Source: 1XD8-76 sp051880335
GTDB taxonomy: Bacteria > Bacillota > Clostridia > Lachnospirales > Lachnospiraceae
DNA: 12,101 nt
Direction of reading: 5' to 3'
Assembly: GCA_051880335.1 (NCBI GenBank)
Contig: JBJENT010000151.1
Location: forward strand, 1-12,101
A model generated the notes under the pieces. That model searched no databases. It was not told the origin of the DNA and saw nothing but the letters and a program-made list of their open reading frames with translations. A program made the position numbers and the translations under genes. Of this stretch, positions 8,280-12,101 are shown piece by piece; within the stretch, counting starts at the first letter, position 1; each line of letters opens with the position of its first letter.

Positions 8280-9009
8280 AATGGAACTACCAGAATATAT
8301 ACAGTTCAGGGTGGTGAAAACTTTTTCAGCATTTTGGGATGAAAAAGAAGGAGATATACACTACATAGGAGGGACAGATGTTCTGCCGCCGCCACTTGAA
8401 ATGGATGAAGAAAATGAAATGATCTCAGATCTGGGAACAGAATATGCGGAAGAAGCAAAGTCTGTACTGATTGAGCATAATCTCAGGCTTGTGGTATATA
8501 TAGCCAAGAAATTTGATAACACCGGAGTAGGAGTGGAGGATCTGATCTCTATTGGAACAATCGGACTGATCAAATCTATCAATACCTTTAAGCCGGATAA
8601 AAATATTAAGCTTGCCACTTACGCATCCCGATGTATCGAAAATGAAATATTAATGTATTTAAGGCGCAACAGCAAGACGAAAATGGAAGTATCCATCGAT
8701 GAACCGTTAAATGTGGACTGGGATGGAAATGAACTCCTTTTATCGGACGTACTGGGGACAGAAGAGGATGTGATTTACCGGGATATTGAATCGGAAGTGG
8801 AACGAAAGCTTCTCAGACAGGCGATATCCAAATTATCCGATCGGGAAAGAACCATAATCAATTTGAGGTTCGGATTGAATAATGCATTAGGAAAAGAGAT
8901 GACACAGAAAGAGGTGGCAGAGCTGCTTGGAATATCACAATCCTATATTTCACGTCTGGAAAAGAAGATAATGAAGCAATTAAAAAAGCAGATAGCAAAT
9001 TGTATGTAA
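8269..9009 (+). CDS. sigE: RNA polymerase sporulation sigma factor sigma-E (pro-form)
   Basis: Sigma-E directs early mother-cell transcription in sporulation. The 246-aa product begins with a pro-region (about residues 1-29) ahead of HYIGGTDVLPPPL, the point where the mature factor begins in the family; SpoIIGA is expected to cut just before it. Region 2 is nearly invariant: NLRLVVYIAKKF (71-82), DLISIGTIGLIKSINTF (91-107) and TYASRCIENEILMYLRR (117-133). The linker NVDWDGNELLLSDVLGT (148-164) is diagnostic for SigE, and region 4.2 has the helix-turn-helix at about 213-232 (TQKEVAELLGISQSYISRLE). The ORF ends with tandem stops TAATAG. Its last five codons, counting the stop, lie within the left tip of the large palindrome. 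The family normally has sigG next in the same direction; here sigG converges. Confidence 0.97.
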   Translation: MVFRMELPEYIQFRVVKTFSAFWDEKEGDIHYIGGTDVLPPPLEMDEENEMISDLGTEYAEEAKSVLIEHNLRLVVYIAKKFDNTGVGVEDLISIGTIGLIKSINTFKPDKNIKLATYASRCIENEILMYLRRNSKTKMEVSIDEPLNVDWDGNELLLSDVLGTEEDVIYRDIESEVERKLLRQAISKLSDRERTIINLRFGLNNALGKEMTQKEVAELLGISQSYISRLEKKIMKQLKKQIANCM

Positions 9010-9016
9010 TAGGGAG

Positions 9017-9060
9017 GCCGCTTTCACGGATGAGAATCCGTGAGGCGGCAGTTTTGCTTT
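9017..9060 (+). terminator. Intrinsic terminator after sigE
   Basis: GCCGCTTTCACGGAT (9017-9031) pairs with ATCCGTGAGGCGGC (9036-9049) as a 14-bp stem with one bulged T and one G-T pair, closed by a GAGA tetraloop of GNRA type. It is followed by AGTTTTGCTTT. It starts 8 nt after the sigE stop and probably ends the spoIIG transcript. The right arm of the palindrome has the outer half of this sequence but not the returning half, so the terminator exists only on the sigE side. Confidence 0.75.
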
Positions 9061-9247
9061 GGGTGAGTGCGGTACAGGGCAATGGGAAGTTTTTTTCTGC
9101 GGCAAAATATTTTATATCCCAGAGGCTTCTTTATTTTCGATTAAGTATATTTTTCCAAAGCTGTACACCGGGAAGTGGTGTGTCCTTTTTATACAGACAC
9201 TGTTGGTAAAAATCCGTATAAAGATTGCCCGTCACAAAAAGCAAAAC

Positions 9248-9303
9248 AGAGACGACATTTCAACCCGTCCAAGACGTAAGTCGCGTTTTGAAATGTCGTC
9301 TCT
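9248..9303. repeat. Perfect 16-bp core stem at the centre of the palindrome
   Basis: AGAGACGACATTTCAA (9248-9263) and TTGAAATGTCGTCTCT (9288-9303) are exact reverse complements separated by 24 nt. This is the innermost and best-conserved pairing of the large inverted repeat. No long U-tract follows on either strand, so by itself it is not a canonical terminator. Confidence 0.9.
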
Positions 9304-9543
9304 AATCGGGACTTTGCTTTCTGTGACAGGTAATCTTGGGATTTTTTCCCCAGTGTCTGTATGAAAAGCGACACGCCACTCCCGCTGTTCATCCATGGAA
9401 AAACATACTACCTATAAAGAAGCCTCTGGGATATATTTTGCGAGCAGAAAAAAACTTCCCATTGCCCTGCACCGCACCCTTATCCTAAAAACAGCGAATT
9501 CCGCACTACGAAATCCGTGAAAGCGGCCTTCTATTACATGCAA

Positions 9544-10326
9544 TTAGCAGCTTAGGTAATTGCGCATGCTTCGAAGTGCGTTCTTTTCCAGACGTGATAC
9601 CTGAGCCTGGGAAATTCCAATCATGCTGGATACCTCCATTTGGGTTTTTCCTTCATAGAACCGCAAACGTATGATTTCCTGTTCCCGCTGATCCAGCCTG
9701 TGGATCGCTTCCCGCAGGGATAATTCTTCCACCCATCTATCTTCTCTATTTTTCTTGTCACTTACCTGATCCATGACATAAAGAGTGTCCCCACCTTCCG
9801 TATAGATGGGTTCATACAGACTCATGGGGCTTTGGATGGCATCCAGAGCATACATGATGTCTTCTTTGGATATCCCGATTTCTTCCGAGATTTCTTCTAT
9901 AGTGGGTTCTTTTAAATTGGTTCTGGTCATATATTCTTTTGCGTAAATTGCTTTATAGGCGGTATCTTTTAAGGATCTGGAAACCCGGATGGAACCGCCA
10001 TCACGAAGAAACCGGCGGATTTCACCCAGAATCATGGGAACAGCATAAGTGGAGAACTTTACCTCCATTTCCGGCTTGAAATTATTGATTGCTTTGATCA
10101 GACCAATGCATCCGATTTGAAACAGATCGTCTGCATTTTCATTGGAAGAGGAAAAACGTTTCATGACACTGAGTACAAGACGCAGATTTCCCTGGATATA
10201 GTTGTCTCTTGCATCCATGTCGCCCTCCTCAATCTTTTTAAACAGAGCCTCTTTTTCAGACTCCTTCAGTAAAGGTAATTTCGAAGTGTTCACGCCACAG
10301 ATTTCAACTTTTCCCTGCATTCTCAT
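9544..10326 (-). CDS. sigG: RNA polymerase sporulation sigma factor sigma-G
   Basis: Sigma-G drives late forespore transcription. The 260-aa product opens with the SigG-specific N-terminus KVEICGVNTSKLPLL (residues 6-20), the segment associated with anti-sigma control in this subfamily. Region 2 follows with GNLRLVLSVMKRF (46-58), DDLFQIGCIGLIKAINNF (66-83) and KFSTYAVPMILGEIRRFLRD (89-108). Region 3 has SRSLKDTAYKA and the SigG/SigF-type ALDAIQSPMSLYEPIY, and region 4.2 ends in GKTQMEVSSMIGISQAQVSR. The start could be ATG 10326, 4 nt from AAAAGGA, or ATG 10320, 10 nt from it. It lies on the opposite strand to sigE, whereas in B. subtilis and well-known clostridia sigE and sigG are co-directional. 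The final Cys codon and stop touch the right tip of the palindrome. Lacking a sigE readthrough route, expression should depend on its own upstream promoter. Confidence 0.97.
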   Translation of the reverse strand: MRMQGKVEICGVNTSKLPLLKESEKEALFKKIEEGDMDARDNYIQGNLRLVLSVMKRFSSSNENADDLFQIGCIGLIKAINNFKPEMEVKFSTYAVPMILGEIRRFLRDGGSIRVSRSLKDTAYKAIYAKEYMTRTNLKEPTIEEISEEIGISKEDIMYALDAIQSPMSLYEPIYTEGGDTLYVMDQVSDKKNREDRWVEELSLREAIHRLDQREQEIIRLRFYEGKTQMEVSSMIGISQAQVSRLEKNALRSMRNYLSC

Positions 10327-10484
10327 ACCATCCTTTTCTTATTGTTGTTTATAGCCTTTACAAGTACCCGAAAATTATGCAGGGCATTTGGAACACTTTT
10401 GAAAAATATACAGGCCATATGGAACGCTTTTGAAAAAGAATGCATAACATATAGTCAGAGATAAAATATGATATGGGGTGGACA
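10327..10484. promoter_or_regulatory. Divergent upstream region of sigG and the PRC-barrel gene
   Basis: This 158-nt AT-rich spacer must hold the start signals for sigG (- strand) and probably for the small gene on the + strand. Reading towards sigG, GCATA (complement of 10376-10380) resembles the -35 of forespore sigma-F/sigma-G promoters. GCTATAAA (complement of 10348-10355) is a loose -10, but the spacing of about 20 nt is long. The assignment is tentative. A tandem repeat (10380-10437) occupies the middle. Confidence 0.3.
10380..10437. repeat. Tandem 27-nt direct repeat (31-nt period) upstream of sigG
   Basis: The unit at 10380-10406 (beginning CAGGGCATTTGGAAC, ending CTTTTGAAAAA) recurs at 10411-10437 with 24 of 27 positions identical; the differences are G/C, T/A and A/G. 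The 31-nt period is close to three turns of B-DNA, so the copies would lie on about the same helix face. Inside each is the self-complementary motif CTTTTGAAAA. It could be a paired regulator site serving sigG or the gene at 10485. Confidence 0.8.
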
Positions 10485-10718
10485 ATGTTATATTCAGAGC
10501 TGAAGTCAAAAGAAGTGATCAACATAAAGAATTGTAAACGACTTGGCAGAATCGCGGATCTGGAACTGGATGAATGTACCGGCCAGATTCACAAGATTAT
10601 TGTGCCATCTTGTTCCATACTTACGAACTGGTTCCGAATGGAGCCGGACTATGTGATTCCCTATTGCAATATAAAGCAGATCGGGCCGGATATTATTCTG
10701 GTTGACATAAAATGTTAA
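10485..10718 (+). CDS. YlmC/YmxH-family small sporulation protein (PRC-barrel)
   Basis: The small 77-aa product beginning MLYSELKSKEVINI matches the YlmC/YmxH pattern: an N-terminal SELxxKEVIN, then GRIADLELDECTGQIHKIIVP, a central hydrophobic Trp/Phe segment (NWFRMEPDYVIPYCNIKQIG) and a closing IILVDIK. The fold is a PRC-barrel beta domain. Members are linked to sporulating Firmicutes and often lie next to sigma or cell-wall genes, but their molecular function is not established. The start at 10485 is chosen because the family begins here and GGGGTGG lies just upstream; ATG 10473 would add four residues (MGWT). Its place beside sigG, whose upstream region it shares, fits co-regulation in the forespore, which is inference. 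Confidence 0.82.
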   Translation: MLYSELKSKEVINIKNCKRLGRIADLELDECTGQIHKIIVPSCSILTNWFRMEPDYVIPYCNIKQIGPDIILVDIKC

Positions 10719-10723
10719 AATGT

Positions 10724-10752
10724 TTGACACAAAAACGTTGATAAAGTATAAT
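10724..10752 (+). promoter_or_regulatory. Perfect-consensus sigma-A promoter for nrdR
   Basis: TTGACA (10724-10729) and TATAAT (10747-10752) match the vegetative consensus in all 12 bases with the optimal 17-nt spacer. It starts 5 nt after the preceding stop, giving an nrdR leader of about 35 nt. No NrdR-box-like palindrome is evident around it. Confidence 0.85.
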
Positions 10753-10794
10753 TCTGGTAAGTAATGGTATACTTTTTTGTGGAGGGTTGCACAG

Positions 10795-11244
10795 ATGAAA
10801 TGTCCTTTTTGTGGTAATGAAAACACCAGAGTAATTGATTCCCGTCCGGCTGAAGAAAATAACTCTATCCGAAGAAGACGTGTATGTGACATATGTGAAA
10901 AACGTTTTACAACATATGAAAAGGTGGAGACCATTCCGCTGATTATTATCAAAAAGGATAATAATCGTGAAACCTATGACCGGTCCAAAATCGAGGCGGG
11001 TGTTCTTCGTGCATGCCATAAAAGACCAATCAGTGCAAACCAGATCGAAAAACTGGTGGATGAAGTGGAAACTGAAATCTTTAAAATGGAAGATAAAGAG
11101 ATATCCAGCCAGATGATTGGTGAGTATGTTATGGAAAAACTGAAAGAACTGGATGCGGTTGCCTATGTAAGATTTGCATCCGTATACCGGGAATTTAAAG
11201 ATATCAATACGTTTATGGATGAATTGAAAAAAATTTTTAAATAG
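10795..11244 (+). CDS. nrdR: Transcriptional repressor NrdR
   Basis: NrdR is the zinc-ribbon/ATP-cone repressor of ribonucleotide reductase genes; it senses (d)ATP and binds NrdR boxes. The 149-aa product is of normal length and starts MKCPFCGNENTRVIDSRP. Zinc ligands are Cys3, Cys6, Cys31 and Cys34, followed by RFTTYEKVE (37-45) and the ATP-cone (about 49-139), which includes IIKKDNNRETYDRSKIEAG and ends VAYVRFASVYREFKD. The start at ATG 10795 follows GGAGG by 9 nt; an upstream in-frame TTG at 10777 would add six non-family residues and is rejected. nrdR next to the sigG/YlmC region is, as I recall, a common Clostridia arrangement. It is driven by the strong promoter just upstream. Confidence 0.97.
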   Translation: MKCPFCGNENTRVIDSRPAEENNSIRRRRVCDICEKRFTTYEKVETIPLIIIKKDNNRETYDRSKIEAGVLRACHKRPISANQIEKLVDEVETEIFKMEDKEISSQMIGEYVMEKLKELDAVAYVRFASVYREFKDINTFMDELKKIFK

Positions 11245-11309
11245 GGTTATATTTTCTCAGAGTGTGGTCGATAATGATAGTATAAACAAACAGGGAGGTG
11301 AAGGAAAGC

Positions 11310-11723
11310 ATGGCTATACCGGGTATTTCATTATATGCGGATTTACAGAACAATTACATAAACAGAACCATTAAATCCGTTGACGTGGAAACGGTTAAGC
11401 AGCAGGAACAGCAGAAAGCAAAAGAAGCTGCATCGGATAGCCTGGATGTTTCCAAACTGCAGTCTCCCGAAGCGGATAAAAGAAGAGCACAGAGAGTTGC
11501 CAATTTACAGGATATTTCCCTTTCCTTTAATCGAAATGAAGATTATGGCTATATCGGTCAGGAAAGCAGTTTAGAGAATCTTGATATGCAGAAAGCCATC
11601 TCTGATATGAAAAAAGACAGTGTATTACAGGAGTACCATTATTTCCTGGGAGCACCGGAAAATACTTCAGGTGCAGGCATGATCCAGAGTGCATCCGAAG
11701 ACGGACGGGTTATATTGAAATAG
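11310..11723 (+). CDS. Uncharacterised 137-aa protein
   Basis: I do not recognise a named family. The product begins MAIPGISLYADLQNNYINRT and is strongly hydrophilic, with no signal peptide or membrane segment. A charged middle (about residues 27-65) rich in Gln, Lys, Glu and Ala suggests a helical or coiled-coil section. Near the C-terminus are LENLDMQKAISDMKKDSVLQ (about 88-107) and EYHYFLG, which look like a conserved helix; I have an impression of similar ends in small Lachnospiraceae proteins, but that is memory only. ATG 11310 has GGGAGGTG about 9 nt upstream; GTG 11298 overlaps that site and is unlikely. It lies 65 nt after nrdR, in the same direction, and is followed by a terminator, so it may be the last gene of the nrdR transcript. 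Confidence 0.75.
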   Translation: MAIPGISLYADLQNNYINRTIKSVDVETVKQQEQQKAKEAASDSLDVSKLQSPEADKRRAQRVANLQDISLSFNRNEDYGYIGQESSLENLDMQKAISDMKKDSVLQEYHYFLGAPENTSGAGMIQSASEDGRVILK

Positions 11724-11789
11724 TTTCACCGCCAACGGATGAAAAAGTATTAAGTAATAAAAGTATGAATAGAATGCATGACAGTAAAT

Positions 11790-11826
11790 AAAACACCTTG
11801 CACAGTTGCAAGGTGTTTTGTTATGA
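11790..11826. terminator. Intrinsic terminator, probably bidirectional
   Basis: AAAACACCTTGCA (11790-11802) pairs perfectly with TGCAAGGTGTTTT (11807-11819) around a 4-nt CAGT loop. TTTTGTT follows on the + strand and an A-rich stretch precedes it, so it can also work in reverse. It separates the nrdR/uncharacterised-gene unit from yqeG. Confidence 0.88.
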
Positions 11827-11858
11827 TAAAAAAAGTGTATGAAATGCGGAGGAAAGAG

Positions 11859-12101
11859 ATGCTGCAGATTTTTTATCCTACAGAATATGTGGATAGTACC
11901 TATGTGATTGATTTTGACAGTTTACACCAGAAAGGGAAAAAAGGTGTAATCTTTGATATTGACAATACCCTTGTACCCCATGACGCACCTGCGGATGACA
12001 GGGCCATATCTTTGTTCAGGCACTTACATGAAATGGGAATGGAGACCATGCTTTTGTCCAATAATAAGGAACCCCGTGTGAAGTCTTTTGCAGATCAGGT
12101 T
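11859..12101 (+). CDS. YqeG-family HAD-IIIA phosphatase, 3'-truncated by the window end
   Basis: The 81 visible residues start MLQIFYPTEYVDSTYVID and contain HAD motif I as FDIDNTLVPHD (32-42), with the nucleophile/acid pair Asp33 and Asp35, and motif II as LLSNN (65-69) with Ser67. This spacing and the FYPTEY start are characteristic of YqeG-like HAD IIIA phosphatases, related to the mitochondrial phosphatidylglycerophosphate phosphatase family. The bacterial substrate is not certain. ATG 11859 has GGAGG 6 nt upstream. In Firmicutes yqeG commonly heads a cluster with yqeH, aroE and others; those genes would lie beyond the window. The frame is still open at the last base, so the loss is from the window edge, not a mutation. 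Confidence 0.92.
   Translation, partial: MLQIFYPTEYVDSTYVIDFDSLHQKGKKGVIFDIDNTLVPHDAPADDRAISLFRHLHEMGMETMLLSNNKEPRVKSFADQV

Larger units (their letters stand above)
8995..9548. repeat. About 554-bp imperfect palindrome (long inverted repeat) filling the sigE-sigG intergenic space
   Basis: The left half (8995-9275) and the reverse complement of the right half (9276-9548) align almost end to end with scattered mismatches and small indels. Exact blocks read by eye include 9075-9100 against 9444-9469 (26 nt), 9114-9134 against 9414-9434 (21 nt), 9191-9202 against 9351-9362 (12 nt), and the central 9248-9263 against 9288-9303 (16 nt). The outer tips match 16 of 18 positions (8995-9012 against 9531-9548) and share GGCCGCTTTCACGGAT just inside. 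No transposase is present. Frames that stay open in the arms shift relative to one another by indels, so it looks noncoding. Possible identities are a MITE-like dispersed element, a duplication-inversion, or a giant hairpin RNA acting as bidirectional terminator. Confidence 0.9.

Noticed and set aside
9059..9364. Open frames of about 100 aa (+) and 67 aa (-, 9189-9392) inside the palindrome
   Set aside because: They arise on both strands of the same inverted repeat, have no good ribosome-binding site, and the arms differ by indels that are not multiples of three, so coding is not conserved between copies.
8995..9548. CRISPR array or transposon with its own transposase
   Set aside because: The structure is a single inverted repeat, not regularly spaced direct repeats, and no transposase frame or recognisable insertion-sequence gene is present.
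10777..10794. Upstream TTG start for NrdR adding MWRVAQ
   Set aside because: The added residues are not part of the family and would overlap the GGAGG site that serves ATG 10795.

Overview
The window reads as a chromosomal segment from an endospore-forming, low-to-mid GC Firmicute of class Clostridia, most likely a Lachnospiraceae relative. This rests on remembered protein resemblance (FtsZ, the class B PBP, SigE, SigG, YqeG) and on gene content, since division genes lead directly into the sporulation sigma locus. I cannot name the genus from sequence alone.

Region 1 (1-7196, all + strand) is a division and cell-wall (dcw) cluster. It holds the 3' part of a class B penicillin-binding protein, then mraY, murD, ftsW/spoVE, ftsQ/divIB and ftsZ. 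MraY makes lipid I, MurD adds D-Glu to the UDP-MurNAc precursor, FtsW and the PBP polymerise and cross-link septal peptidoglycan, FtsQ belongs to the divisome scaffold and FtsZ forms the ring. No murG, murB or ftsA lies between these genes. ftsZ has its own good sigma-A-type promoter and a strong Shine-Dalgarno in front of a TTG start. A run of exactly 100 N (7196-7295) is an assembly gap that begins inside the probable ftsZ stop codon.

Region 2 (7455-10326) is the sporulation sigma locus. spoIIGA (membrane aspartic protease) overlaps sigE (pro-sigma-E) by 11 nt. sigG follows but is on the opposite strand, so sigE and sigG converge. Nearly all of the space between them is one imperfect palindrome of about 554 bp (8995-9548). 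Its two roughly 275-nt arms match each other block by block, it has a perfect 16-bp central stem, and its tips reach into the stop codons of both genes. This is the most unusual object in the window and looks like a mobile or dispersed long-inverted-repeat (MITE-like) element, or a giant RNA hairpin, rather than a gene.

Region 3 (10327-12101, + strand genes) begins with a sigG upstream region carrying a 31-nt-period tandem repeat. It then has a small YlmC/YmxH-type PRC-barrel gene, nrdR behind a perfect-consensus TTGACA-17-TATAAT promoter, an uncharacterised 137-aa protein, a clear intrinsic terminator, and the 5' part of a YqeG-family HAD phosphatase cut by the window end.

I found no tRNA, rRNA, CRISPR array, transposase or phage gene.
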